A stretch of DNA of 64,000 nt from Dokdonella_A sp040005635 (GTDB lineage: Bacteria; Pseudomonadota; Gammaproteobacteria; Xanthomonadales; Rhodanobacteraceae): contig JBDTYM010000005.1 of NCBI GenBank assembly GCA_040005635.1, forward strand, positions 17,277-81,276, in the 5' to 3' direction. This document shows positions 41,784 through 50,618 of the stretch, one piece after another (positions within the stretch are counted from its first letter, which is position 1; every line of letters begins with the position of its first letter). The notes beneath the pieces were generated by a model that was not told the origin of the DNA, did no database searches, and was given only the letters and a program-made list of their open reading frames with translations. The translations under genes were made by a program, and so were the position numbers.

Positions 41784-43076
41784 ATGGCGGTCAACGGCTA
41801 CCAGTCAGGTTTCGGCAACGAGTTCGCGAGCGAAGCGGTTGCCGGCACGTTGCCGCAAGGACGCAACTCGCCGCAGCGCGTCGCGCACGGCCTGTATGCG
41901 GAGCAGCTATCCGGCACCGCGTTCACGGCGCCGCGGCATCTGAACCGGCGCAGCTGGCTGTACCGGATTCGTCCCGCCGCCGTGCATGGCGCGTTCAAAC
42001 CGCTGGCTGGCACCTCGTTTCACAATCGCTTCGACGAAGCGGCCGCGTCGCCCAATCAGCTGCGCTGGGATCCGCACCCATTGCCCGAGGTGCCGACCGA
42101 TTTCGTCGATGGTCTGTATACGATGGCCGGCAACGGTGGCGCGTCGGCGCAGGCCGGCATCGGCGTTCACGTCTACGCGGCCAACCGGTCGATGCAGGGA
42201 CGCTACTTCTACGACGCCGATGGTGAATTGCTGATCGTGCCGCACCAGGGCCGCCTGCGCATCGCGACCGAGCTCGGCGTGCTCGACGTCGAACCGCAGG
42301 AGGTTGCGCTGATTCCGCGCGGTGTGCGCTTCCGTGTCGACTTGCCGGATGGCACTGCGCGCGGTTACGTGGCGGAGAATTTCGGTGCCGCTCTCCACTT
42401 GCCGGAGCTCGGTCCGATCGGATCGAACGGCCTCGCCAATCCACGCGATTTCCTCAGCCCGGTGGCTGCTTACGAAGATATCGACGGCGATTTCCAGCTG
42501 GTCGCGAAATTCCAGGGCGCGCTGTGGTCGGCGCCGATCGATCATTCGCCGCTGGACGTTGTCGGTTGGCATGGCAACTACGCACCGTGCAAGTACGATC
42601 TTCGTCACTTCAACACGATCGGTTCGATCAGCTATGACCATCCGGACCCGTCGATCTTCACGGTGCTGACTTCGCCGTCGGATACCCCGGGTGTCGCGAA
42701 TCTGGATTTCGTGATTTTTCCGCCGCGCTGGCTGGTCGCCGAAAACACGTTCCGGCCGCCATGGTTCCATCGCAATATCGCCAGCGAGTTCATGGGTCTG
42801 ATCCACGGATCCTATGACGCCAAGGCCGGCGGCTTCGTGCCGGGAGGCGCATCGCTGCACAACAGCATGAGCGGGCACGGCCCGGACGCGGCGAGCTTCG
42901 ACAAGGCGACTGCAGCAAATACCACCCAGCCGGACCATATCGTCGACACAATGGCCTTCATGTTCGAGACGCGCGCGGTCATGCATCCGACTCGACAGGC
43001 GCTGCAGACGCCGCAGTTGCAGGCGCACTACCAGGATTGCTGGCGCGGGCTGCACAAGCGATTCACAGCCGTTTGA
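41784..43076 (+). CDS. hmgA: homogentisate 1,2-dioxygenase
   Basis: A 430-residue cupin enzyme that opens homogentisate to maleylacetoacetate. Marks: GYQSGFGNEFASEAVAGTLP at the start, SWLYRIRPA, VIPRGVRFRVDL-type LIPRGVRFRVDL, FPPRWLVAENTFRPPWFHRNIASEFMGLIHG with iron ligands, and HNSMSGHGPDAASFDKAT. ATG at 41784 has GGGAG seven bases upstream; a GTG at 41751 eleven codons earlier is less likely. It follows hpd by 42 bases. Confidence 0.97.
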   Translation: MAVNGYQSGFGNEFASEAVAGTLPQGRNSPQRVAHGLYAEQLSGTAFTAPRHLNRRSWLYRIRPAAVHGAFKPLAGTSFHNRFDEAAASPNQLRWDPHPLPEVPTDFVDGLYTMAGNGGASAQAGIGVHVYAANRSMQGRYFYDADGELLIVPHQGRLRIATELGVLDVEPQEVALIPRGVRFRVDLPDGTARGYVAENFGAALHLPELGPIGSNGLANPRDFLSPVAAYEDIDGDFQLVAKFQGALWSAPIDHSPLDVVGWHGNYAPCKYDLRHFNTIGSISYDHPDPSIFTVLTSPSDTPGVANLDFVIFPPRWLVAENTFRPPWFHRNIASEFMGLIHGSYDAKAGGFVPGGASLHNSMSGHGPDAASFDKATAANTTQPDHIVDTMAFMFETRAVMHPTRQALQTPQLQAHYQDCWRGLHKRFTAV

Positions 43077-43136
43077 CAGAATTGACATCGTGATGCCATC
43101 GCATCATGATGCGATGACGCCAGCACGAGTTGAGCC

Positions 43137-43379
43137 ATGCGCACGACGATCGACATCCCTGAACGCGAGCATGCGCTGTTCACGAGCTTGGCGCGCGCGC
43201 AAGGCACCAGTATGAGCAAGCTCTTGCTCGATCTGGCGCGGCGTGGACTGAACGCCGCTTCGCTGGTCTCGGAAGAAAAAGCCGACTACCGGGTGAATCC
43301 CGAAACGGGATTGCCGCTGTTCCGCTCGGGTCGGCCGATCACGATCGATGACGTCAAGGCGTTGGACGACGAATGGTGA
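43137..43379 (+). CDS. VapB-like ribbon-helix-helix antitoxin
   Basis: An 80-residue protein with an N-terminal RHH-type DNA-binding half (MRTTIDIPEREHALFTSLAR, then TSMSKLLLDLARRGL) and a C-terminal segment that would wrap the toxin (GLPLFRSGRPITIDDVKALDDE). Such proteins pair with PIN-domain toxins. The last bases overlap the start of the PIN gene (ATGGTGA at 43373-43379). It begins 60 bases after hmgA and so interrupts the homogentisate operon. Confidence 0.82.
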   Translation: MRTTIDIPEREHALFTSLARAQGTSMSKLLLDLARRGLNAASLVSEEKADYRVNPETGLPLFRSGRPITIDDVKALDDEW

Positions 43380-43780
43380 CGGACCTGCTGGATGGAAATG
43401 TGCTGATCGCGCTCGGTGACAGCGATCATGTTCATCATGCTGCCGCGACGAAGTGGTTCGGCCGACGCGATGGTGCAGAGTTTGCAACGTGTCCGATTAC
43501 CCAAGGCACCTTGCTCCGACTCCTGCTGCGTCACCGGATCGCGACGGATATCGGCCAAGCAGTGCGCATCCTGCGCGGATTCATGGCGCATCCTGGCCAT
43601 CGCTTATGGGCGGACGACCTGAGTTACGACGCCATACGCTGGGATGGGGTGCTCGGCCACGGCCAAGTGACCGACGCGTATCTGGCTGCGCTCGCGCGCA
43701 AGCACGGCGGACGCCTCGCGACGCTCGATCGCGGACTGGCCGCATTGCATGACGACGTCGCCGAATTGATTCCCTCATGA
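43373..43780 (+). CDS. VapC-like PIN-domain ribonuclease toxin
   Basis: A 135-residue PIN protein. The first acidic site is Asp7 in LLDGNVLIAL; conserved threonine/serine and Glu-type positions follow, and the C-terminal acidic cluster is present as VTDAYLAALARKHGGRLATLDRGLAALH. VapC toxins cleave tRNA or rRNA and are neutralised by their VapB. Start ATG overlaps the antitoxin stop by seven bases; fahA starts 11 bases after its stop, so transcription into fahA is likely shared. This type (SSV/TA system PIN) is common in Lysobacterales. Confidence 0.85.
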   Translation: MVTDLLDGNVLIALGDSDHVHHAAATKWFGRRDGAEFATCPITQGTLLRLLLRHRIATDIGQAVRILRGFMAHPGHRLWADDLSYDAIRWDGVLGHGQVTDAYLAALARKHGGRLATLDRGLAALHDDVAELIPS

Positions 43781-43790
43781 AGGACATCCG

Positions 43791-44783
43791 ATGAAACTGG
43801 GCTCTCTCAAGGACGGCGGCCGCGACGGCACGCTGATCGTGGTCAGTCGTGACCTGGCTCGCGCGGTGCGCGCGAGCGCGATCGCGCCGACGCTGCAGCG
43901 TGCGCTGGAAGACTGGTCGAATGTGGCGCCGCGTCTGAATGCACTGTCCGAGGCGCTCCACGCGAATGCCGCACCGGAGGCGTTCGCGCTCGAATTGGCA
44001 ACGCTGGCTGCACCATTGCCGCGAGCGTACGAATTCGTCGACGGCAGCGCGTATCTGCCGCACGTCGAACGTGTGCGGCGCGCGCGCGGGGCCGAGGTGC
44101 CGGAAAGCTTCTATACCGATCCGCTGATGTACCAGGCGACCAGCGCCGGCTTTTATGGACCGACCGATCCGATCCTGGCGCTGAGCGAGGAGTGGGGCAT
44201 CGACCTCGAAGCCGAAGTCGTTGTCGTCACCGACGATGTGCCGATGGGTGTTTCGCCCGCGGATGCGGCGAACCATATTCAATTGATCGGGCTCGTCAAC
44301 GACGTCTCGCTGCGCAACCTGATTCCGGGAGAGCTCGCCAAGGGTTTCGGTTTCCTGCAATCGAAGCCGCGCTCGGCGTTGTCGCCGGTCTTCGTGACGC
44401 CGGATGAACTCGGCGACGCCTGGAGTGGAAGCAAGTTGAATCTGCCGATGCGCACATGGATCAACGGTCGCTGGTTCGGCGGGGCGGAATGCGGCGTCGA
44501 CATGCAATTCAGCTTCGCCGAGCTCGTCGCGCACGCGGCGAAGACGCGTCCGCTCGGCGCCGGCACGTTGGTTGGCTCAGGCACGATCGCAAACGAAGAC
44601 ACTTCAAAGGGAGCGTCCTGCCTGGCCGAGCAGCGTACGGTCGAAACCCTGCGTGACGGCAAGCCTTCGACACCATTCCTGAAATTCGGCGACAGCGTCC
44701 GCATCGAGATCACCGACGCGAGCGGGGCGAGCTTGTTCGGTGCGATCGAACAGAGGGTGACGAGTCAGTCAGCCACGCGCTGA
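43791..44783 (+). CDS. fahA: fumarylacetoacetate hydrolase
   Basis: A 330-residue FAH-fold enzyme that cleaves fumarylacetoacetate to fumarate and acetoacetate. Marks: MKLGSLKDGGRDGTLIVVSRD, YEFVDGSAYLPHVERVRRARGAEVPESF, PLMYQATSAGFYGP, WGIDLEAEVVVVTDDVPMG with metal-ligand acidic residues, and SGTIANEDTSKGASCLAE. It lies 11 bases after the PIN gene and 26 bases before maiA. The acetoacetate produced may be used by other enzymes; an AtoE-type importer is encoded at 1784-3199. Confidence 0.96.
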   Translation: MKLGSLKDGGRDGTLIVVSRDLARAVRASAIAPTLQRALEDWSNVAPRLNALSEALHANAAPEAFALELATLAAPLPRAYEFVDGSAYLPHVERVRRARGAEVPESFYTDPLMYQATSAGFYGPTDPILALSEEWGIDLEAEVVVVTDDVPMGVSPADAANHIQLIGLVNDVSLRNLIPGELAKGFGFLQSKPRSALSPVFVTPDELGDAWSGSKLNLPMRTWINGRWFGGAECGVDMQFSFAELVAHAAKTRPLGAGTLVGSGTIANEDTSKGASCLAEQRTVETLRDGKPSTPFLKFGDSVRIEITDASGASLFGAIEQRVTSQSATR

Positions 44784-44808
44784 AGAATAGAGCGAGCAGG
44801 GCAAGCGA

Positions 44809-45477
44809 ATGTCGATTGACGCAAATATCACGCTATATGACTACTGGCGTTCCAGTGCCTGTTATCGCGTGCGCATCGCGCTGAATTTGAAGGGCATGCG
44901 GTATTCGCACAAGCCCGTACATCTGATCAGGAACGGTGGCGAACAGCACAGCGCGGAGCATCGGACGCTGAATCCACAGGAAGCGATACCGGTGCTCGTG
45001 CACGGCACGCAGGTGATCCGCCAGTCGCTCGCGATTCTCGAATATCTGGAGGAGATGGGTGGCGCAGGTGTACCGAAACTGTTGCCTGTAGCTACGTCCG
45101 AGCGCGCTCGCGTGCGTTCGCTCGCGTTGCTGATTGCCTGCGATGTGCACCCGATCAACAATCTGCGTGTGATGCAATATCTCGAACGCGAGTTCCATCT
45201 GCAGCAGGACGCACGCGAACAGTGGCAGCGGCACTGGATGGCCGAAGGGCTGCGCGCCTTCGAGACGTTGCTGGCCACCAACGCGGCGACTGGCCTGTAT
45301 TGCCATGGCGACACACCGGGCATCGCCGATGCCTGCTTGATCCCGCAGGTCTACAACGCAAACCGCTTCGGCGTCGATCTGACGTCGTTGCCGACGATCA
45401 GGCGGATCAACGAGCGGTGTCTGGCGCTGCCGGCGTTCGATGCGGCGAGGCCGGAGAATCAGCCGGACGCGGCATAG
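44809..45477 (+). CDS. maiA: maleylacetoacetate isomerase
   Basis: A 222-residue glutathione-S-transferase zeta-type enzyme that isomerises maleylacetoacetate to fumarylacetoacetate. The signature SSACYRVRIALNLKG with catalytic Ser-Ser-Ala-Cys is intact, as are LNPQEAIPVLVHG, QSLAILEYLEE and DACLIPQVYNANRFGVD. It closes the hpd-hmgA-fahA-maiA pathway. Its last 71 bases overlap a convergent small gene on the minus strand. Confidence 0.96.
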   Translation: MSIDANITLYDYWRSSACYRVRIALNLKGMRYSHKPVHLIRNGGEQHSAEHRTLNPQEAIPVLVHGTQVIRQSLAILEYLEEMGGAGVPKLLPVATSERARVRSLALLIACDVHPINNLRVMQYLEREFHLQQDAREQWQRHWMAEGLRAFETLLATNAATGLYCHGDTPGIADACLIPQVYNANRFGVDLTSLPTIRRINERCLALPAFDAARPENQPDAA

Positions 45478-45964
45478 CGTCTGCGAGCATCCGCGAAGAG
45501 GATGCGGTCGCGCGCTGTTCCGCACGAGTCACGTGATCCGGAGTTTCCGATTCAACCATGAAGCGCGCTGAGCGCCAGCGAAGTTCGAACGGCAGCTCGT
45601 GCGCCAGAATCCCGCGCACGTGGCTGATGCCACCTGCGAGCAGGGCTGCATAACTGATTGCCATGGTCGTGGCGCGTAAAGGGGCGTGATCGAGCAGAAG
45701 AATTGCGCGTAGCAGACTGCGCTGACAGCACAAGGGCCATGGAATCTGGAGATCCACGATCGCGGCCAGCACTCCAACCAACGCGAATACGGCCCCGAGC
45801 GCGGCCAGCAGGCCACCGCCGCGGCGACCAAGCCGTAATCCGAGAAATGCGAGGACGAAAGCAGCGATGCCGATGGCAAGCGGATCGAGCGCAGACCAGC
45901 GCGCTGCGAGCAGACCGGCAAGGCTTGCCGCCACCACGCCGCGTATCACGCGCGAGCGCTCCAT
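45407..45964 (-). CDS. membrane protein of unknown function
   Basis: A 185-residue protein with about four hydrophobic segments (VVAASLAGLLAARWSALDPL, LGLRLGRRGGGLLAALGAVF and others) and an unstructured basic C-terminus. ATG at 45964 lies four bases after the CBS-protein stop, which suggests co-transcription. Its 3' end overlaps maiA by 71 bases on the opposite strand; the overlapped tail is low in conservation signals, so the true protein may be shorter or the gene spurious at its end. No family recognised. Confidence 0.5.
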   Translation of the reverse strand: MERSRVIRGVVAASLAGLLAARWSALDPLAIGIAAFVLAFLGLRLGRRGGGLLAALGAVFALVGVLAAIVDLQIPWPLCCQRSLLRAILLLDHAPLRATTMAISYAALLAGGISHVRGILAHELPFELRWRSARFMVESETPDHVTRAEQRATASSSRMLADAMPRPADSPASPHRTPAAPDTAR

Positions 45965-45968
45965 GACA

Positions 45969-46397
45969 CTAACCGGCGATATACCGCTGCAACTGCTCGA
46001 TCTGCGTGCTTTGCTCGGCCAGCATCGCCTTGACCAGGTCGCCGATCGAGACGACCCCGACGACCTTGCCGGCATCGACGACAGGAAGATGGCGCACGCG
46101 CTTTTCGGTGCATACGCGCATGCAGGTTTCGATGGTGTCTTCGGGCGCGACGGTGAGCACGGACATCGTCATGATGTCGCGCACTGGCGTGCCGCCAGAG
46201 GCGCGGCCTTTCAGGATGATCTTGCGTGCGTAGTCACGCTCGGAAACGATGCCGACGAGTTCATCGCCGCGCATGACCAGCAACGCGCCGATATAGCGAT
46301 CCGCCATGGTCTGGATCGCGGTGAGAACGGGCTCGTCCGGTCCGACGGTGTAAATCTGCCGACCTTTCTCCGCGAGTAGATGCTTTACCTGGAGCAT
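45969..46397 (-). CDS. CBS-domain protein
   Basis: A 142-residue protein made of two tandem CBS domains (about 10-60, IYTVGPDEPVLTAIQTMADRYIGALLV; and about 72-125, TVAPEDTIETCMRVCTEKRVRHLPVVD with GKVVGVVSIGDLV). Stand-alone CBS pairs bind adenine nucleotides and regulate partner proteins. ATG at 46397 has GGAGG five bases upstream; a GTG two codons earlier overlaps the ribosome site and is rejected. Confidence 0.92.
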   Translation of the reverse strand: MLQVKHLLAEKGRQIYTVGPDEPVLTAIQTMADRYIGALLVMRGDELVGIVSERDYARKIILKGRASGGTPVRDIMTMSVLTVAPEDTIETCMRVCTEKRVRHLPVVDAGKVVGVVSIGDLVKAMLAEQSTQIEQLQRYIAG

Positions 46398-46508
46398 GTG
46401 CACCTCCGGCTGGGACCGCGGCGATTGCCGCCTTGCACGAGTCTAGCGCCGTCAGGCGTGCGAGGCTCGCCGCCGCGCAGCAGATGCGTCGATGCGTCAG
46501 GGGCTGCC

Positions 46509-46536
46509 CCCCTCTTCCGAGCGTTCGGAAGAGGGG
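46509..46536. terminator. hairpin after the large propeller-protein gene
   Basis: A 12-bp perfect stem (CCCCTCTTCCGA / TCGGAAGAGGGG) with a 4-base loop, 14 bases beyond the stop at 46550. No T-run, so it is a probable but weak terminator. Confidence 0.55.
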
Positions 46537-46549
46537 CTTGTCGATGGCG

Positions 46550-49500
46550 CTACAGGCAATCGAATCCGTCCGCGAACAGCACTGGAATCAATGGCGACGT
46601 CGCGTTCGCCGTGTTGTTGGCGACGACCGGATCCGTCGTGTCGGACGTCACCGAGGCAGTGAACGCGACGGGATCGGCGCCACTGTAGTTGCGCGCAACG
46701 CAGGCGCTCGTTGTGACGGTCTCGCTGGCCCCCGCGGCGATGCTCGCGAACGCACACGGGAATCCAGTGCTGCAGTCACCGCCGTTCGCCTTGAACGTCA
46801 GTCCCGGCGGCAGGGTGCTCGTGAGCTGCACGTTGCTGGCCGCGGCCGGGCCGTTGTTGCTCACGCTGATCGTGTAGCCGAGCTGCATGCCGGGTTCGAC
46901 GCTGCGGGGTGGCGTGATCGTCACCGCAAGATCGGCATTGTCGCCGCCGCTGCCGACCGGTAATGGCCATGCCCAGGCCCCGCGCGAGCGCGTGAATGCG
47001 GCCAGCGTGGTGAAGCCGCGATCGATGCTGAGGCTCCAAACCATCACGTGCGGCAATCCTTCCATGCGTTGCCAAACCGGCGGGTTTGCGCTGATGTCGT
47101 CGGTGTAGTAGAGGCCCCAGTCCATGCCGACGAAGACCTGCTTCGGGATGTTCGGGTTCGCGATGACCGCGTTCGCCGGGATATCGGGCAAGTTACCGCT
47201 CTTGTCGACCCAGGTGAAGCCGGCGCACTGCGCGGTGCAGGTGACCTGGTAGACGTGACCCGGGGTCGTCGGTGTGTTCGCGCTGAAGCCGCCGACTGCG
47301 GCGTACCCGACCAGCGGATTCAGCGGGTCAGTGGCGACATCCATCATCGGCCGGTTCGGCAGCAGCGCATTGCTGTCGGTCACGTCGACTGCGGTCGCCG
47401 CGCCGCTCACGCCGAGCCCAAACACGTACTGCACGTTGCCGTCGTTGGTCGCGACCATCGCAACGGTCGGATCGCTGACCGAATAGTGGATCTGATTGAT
47501 GTAGGAGCGGTTGTCCGAGCCGAGCACCAGATTGTTCTTGGTCAGGTCAGCCGTCTTGGCCGACCACGAACTCGACGGACGGCCGCCCTGCGTGGATTCC
47601 CATACGCGCTGAGTGCCGAGAATGATGTGCTTGCAGCCGGCCGCCGTCGTGCAACCACTGCCGGGGGCGTCGAGGACGCCATAGCGATACAGGTCGAACG
47701 GGGTTAGGAAGCTTGCGCGATCGGTGCCGGAGAGATTGGGCGAGATGTCCTGTTGGCTTCCGAACGGTCCGTTCGTGCTGACGTAGATCGCAGCGTAGTA
47801 AATCGAGGTGTACCACCACTGGCCGAGTACTGGCTCGATGCGGGAAACGATGCCGTCACCGCCATTCGTAGAGGTCCAGGCGGCGGCGTCGGGTGTGCCC
47901 GAGAACACGACCGACGCGCTACCGTTGTCCTGGAATCCGGCGGTGGCGCCCGCGCTGGTCGATGTCGCGAAGTTCGCCGTGATGTCGCCGTGATACATCT
48001 CGATGGTCGGCAGTGTGTCGTTGAGCGCTGTCCAGTGCGCGTTCGAAAATGAAGTCGCCGTCAGTGCATTGTCGACGTAATAGATGCCGCCATCGTTTCC
48101 ATTGAGCACATGGTTGGGATCGGTCCCGACGACGGCGCGCGAATGGTTGTCCGGGTGCACCGGACCGCCGCTGTAGGCACCGGTCAGATTGACGTAGCTA
48201 GTCCCGCCGTTGCTGGAGCGGAACAGGTCGACGGTGCTCACGAACAGCACATTGGGGTCGGTCGGTGCGACGGTCAGACCGGCGTCGTACCACATTTGCG
48301 TACCCGGACCGCTCGGCGAGCCGGTCTGCGTCCAGGTGTCGCCTCCGTCGACAGTTTTCCAGACACCGAGGATGCCGTTTGTCGCAGGACTGGAGAACAT
48401 TGCGTACAACGTCATCGCGTCGCTCGGCGCTGCGGCGATCTCAAGACGGCCGCGCGTGTTGTTCGGCGCGCCGCTGCCGGTACCGGTCGGAAAACCGCTG
48501 TTGAGCAGGGTCCAGTCGGCCAGCGCGGGACAGCCGCTGACCGGCATCGTCGCGCGATACACGCCATTGGCGCCGTTGTTGACCAGGTCCGGCTGCACCG
48601 GGGTCGGCAGGCCGCGCGTGCCGACTGCTGCATACAGATAGGTCGTGCCGCTGCGATTGATCGCGACCAGGCCGGTGGTGTCCTGACGCTGCGGCGGAGT
48701 GGCGGTCGTGAAAGCATTCGTGTAGCAGGGGCCACTCCAATCGGTGCCCGCGTCATACGAGAAATAGACGCCGGTCTTGGTACCGACGATCACGTTGTTC
48801 GAGTTGTTCGGGTCGACGACGACCTTGCCTATCGCCTGATATTGCGGAAAACCGCCCGCGGATGGGCCATACAGCGGATTGAATACGTCCGCGCCGAGCA
48901 AGGTCCAGGTCTCGCCCCGATCGGTACTCTTCAGCAAGCCGGCGGCACCAAACGAAAACGAGCCATAGCGCAGGTCGCCAGTGCCCGCGTAGATCACGTC
49001 ATGATTGTTCGGATCCATGGTCAGGTCGCCGATCGCCATGCCGGCGAGTTCCGGAAAATCGGTCTTGACCTCCCAAGTCGTGGCCGCCGTACAGCAGTTG
49101 GTAGTCTTCCAGACACCCCCGCCATCGGAGCCAATCAAGGCGACGGTCGAATCATCCGGATCGCTCAGGATCACATTGGTACGACCGGCGTTGCTGCCGA
49201 TGCCGAAACCTTCGCCCTGAAGCGGCTTCGGGCCGAGCAGCGTGAACGCATTCGGATCGAGCTGGACTGCCTTGTCCGCGGATCTGGAATAGGTCTTGGT
49301 GCCAGACGGTACGGCGGAGGCGATGCGGCGATCCTGTACGGCTGAATCAAGCAGCCACCTCGGCTCGAAGCGCAGATGCTGCGGATCGCCGCCATAGCCG
49401 AGCCGAACCGCCCAGTAGTCGCCATCGACCGGTGGCCGCCCGGATTCGGCCTCTTCGTTTTCGCCGCGCAGGAACATCGGCTTGTTCAGTTCCAAGTGAT

Positions 49501-49567
49501 GCCAGTAGACGCCACCCGCCGTCAGCGCGACCACGGCCGCGCCGAACCATCCGATCAGCTTTCTCAT
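46550..49567 (-). CDS. giant secreted beta-propeller (BNR/sortilin-like) protein
   Basis: A 1005-residue protein. The N-terminus has a membrane/signal segment (IGWFGAAVVALTAGGVYW). About 90-860 is a multi-bladed propeller with repeated Asp-box elements (KSTDRGETWTLLG, KTVDGGDTWTQTG, SSNGGTSYVNLTG, GGVWKTTNCC), the pattern of VPS10/sialidase-type proteins. About 880-985 is a DUF11-type beta repeat (DLAVTITPPRSVEPGMQLGYTISVSNNGP). The last ten residues are VLFADGFDCL, the shared motif of this window at the very C-terminus. Export by the Sec route and a role in cell-surface binding or polysaccharide breakdown are possible. Start ATG at 49567. Confidence 0.8.
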   Translation of the reverse strand: MRKLIGWFGAAVVALTAGGVYWHHLELNKPMFLRGENEEAESGRPPVDGDYWAVRLGYGGDPQHLRFEPRWLLDSAVQDRRIASAVPSGTKTYSRSADKAVQLDPNAFTLLGPKPLQGEGFGIGSNAGRTNVILSDPDDSTVALIGSDGGGVWKTTNCCTAATTWEVKTDFPELAGMAIGDLTMDPNNHDVIYAGTGDLRYGSFSFGAAGLLKSTDRGETWTLLGADVFNPLYGPSAGGFPQYQAIGKVVVDPNNSNNVIVGTKTGVYFSYDAGTDWSGPCYTNAFTTATPPQRQDTTGLVAINRSGTTYLYAAVGTRGLPTPVQPDLVNNGANGVYRATMPVSGCPALADWTLLNSGFPTGTGSGAPNNTRGRLEIAAAPSDAMTLYAMFSSPATNGILGVWKTVDGGDTWTQTGSPSGPGTQMWYDAGLTVAPTDPNVLFVSTVDLFRSSNGGTSYVNLTGAYSGGPVHPDNHSRAVVGTDPNHVLNGNDGGIYYVDNALTATSFSNAHWTALNDTLPTIEMYHGDITANFATSTSAGATAGFQDNGSASVVFSGTPDAAAWTSTNGGDGIVSRIEPVLGQWWYTSIYYAAIYVSTNGPFGSQQDISPNLSGTDRASFLTPFDLYRYGVLDAPGSGCTTAAGCKHIILGTQRVWESTQGGRPSSSWSAKTADLTKNNLVLGSDNRSYINQIHYSVSDPTVAMVATNDGNVQYVFGLGVSGAATAVDVTDSNALLPNRPMMDVATDPLNPLVGYAAVGGFSANTPTTPGHVYQVTCTAQCAGFTWVDKSGNLPDIPANAVIANPNIPKQVFVGMDWGLYYTDDISANPPVWQRMEGLPHVMVWSLSIDRGFTTLAAFTRSRGAWAWPLPVGSGGDNADLAVTITPPRSVEPGMQLGYTISVSNNGPAAASNVQLTSTLPPGLTFKANGGDCSTGFPCAFASIAAGASETVTTSACVARNYSGADPVAFTASVTSDTTDPVVANNTANATSPLIPVLFADGFDCL

Positions 49568-49601
49568 GAACCCTTCCCGAAGTCGTGGGCGGACCGGTCG
49601 G

Positions 49602-50534
49602 TCAGCCCTGCGGCGGATAATACTCATCAACGAGATAGAGCGGGCGCTGCTTCGATTCGACATAGAGACGGCCGAGGTACTCGCCAATCACTCCGAGTGC
49701 CATCAGCTGGATGCCGCCGAGGAATAGCACGACGACCATCAGCGAGGGGTAACCGCGGACCGGATCGCCCAACCACAGCGCCTTGCCGAGCACCCATCCG
49801 CCAAACAGGAAAGCAACGAGGGCCGACAGCAAGCCGAAATAGGTCGCGACTTTCAGTGGCGCTCCCGAGAACGAAGTGATCCCGTCGATTGCAAAATTCC
49901 ACAATCGCCAGTAGTTCCACTTCGTCTCGCCAGCGTGGCGCGCGTCGCGGTTGTAGACCACCGACAGCTGGCGGAAGCCGACCCATGTGAACAGGCCCTT
50001 CATGAAACGCTGGCGTTCACGTACCTGTTTCAACGCATCCAACGCGCGCCGCGACAGCAGGCGGAAATCGCCGGTGTCGCGCGGGATCGGCGTCGCCGAC
50101 AGCCTTTCCATCACGCGGTAGAAGGTGGACGCGGTGAGCTTTTTGAATCCGGTCTCGCCGGCGCGGGAAGCGCGCGTGCCGTAGACGACGTCGTAGCCTT
50201 CGCGCCAATGCTGCACGAAGGTTGGAATGAGCTCCGGCGGATCCTGCAAGTCGGCGTCGATGACGATGGCTGCGCCGGCGTCGACATAGTCGAGGCCCGC
50301 GGTCAGTGCGAGTTCCTTGCCGAAGTTGCGCGACAGTTTCAATGTCGAAACGCGGGCATCCGCCGCGCGCAGTGAACACATCACCGCATAGGTGTCGTCG
50401 CGGCTGCCGTCATCGACGTAGAGCACATCCGACGCCACATCGAGTCCGTCGAGCACGGCCGCCAGGCGCGCGTGGAAATCGCGCAGCCCCTCGCTTTCGT
50501 TGTAGGCGGGCACGACGACGGTGAGTTTCGACAT
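49602..50534 (-). CDS. GT2-family glycosyltransferase (GtrB/ArnC-like)
   Basis: A 310-residue enzyme. The GT-A catalytic domain (about 1-225) has VVVPAYNESEGL, YVDDGSRDDTY, DADLQDPPELIP (DxD-type metal site), RASRAGETGFKKLTASTFYRV and RQRFMKGLFTWVGF. Two membrane helices follow (about 233-260, 270-295). This is the dolichol/undecaprenyl-phosphate sugar transferase type, loading a sugar on a lipid carrier for O-antigen or lipid A modification. ATG at 50534 is preferred; GTG three codons earlier is possible. It lies 34 bases before the propeller gene, on the same strand. Confidence 0.9.
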   Translation of the reverse strand: MSKLTVVVPAYNESEGLRDFHARLAAVLDGLDVASDVLYVDDGSRDDTYAVMCSLRAADARVSTLKLSRNFGKELALTAGLDYVDAGAAIVIDADLQDPPELIPTFVQHWREGYDVVYGTRASRAGETGFKKLTASTFYRVMERLSATPIPRDTGDFRLLSRRALDALKQVRERQRFMKGLFTWVGFRQLSVVYNRDARHAGETKWNYWRLWNFAIDGITSFSGAPLKVATYFGLLSALVAFLFGGWVLGKALWLGDPVRGYPSLMVVVLFLGGIQLMALGVIGEYLGRLYVESKQRPLYLVDEYYPPQG

Positions 50535-50618
50535 GGAGTACACCAGGGGCAGGGTGCGCGCATGCTAGCCGACCGGGGTGACGCGCGGAATCACGTCGTG
50601 CAATGACCACGTATCGGA

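Noticed and set aside
47048..49345. Long plus-strand frames opposite the propeller gene.
   Set aside because: No family resemblance and Arg/Val/Asp-rich shadow composition.
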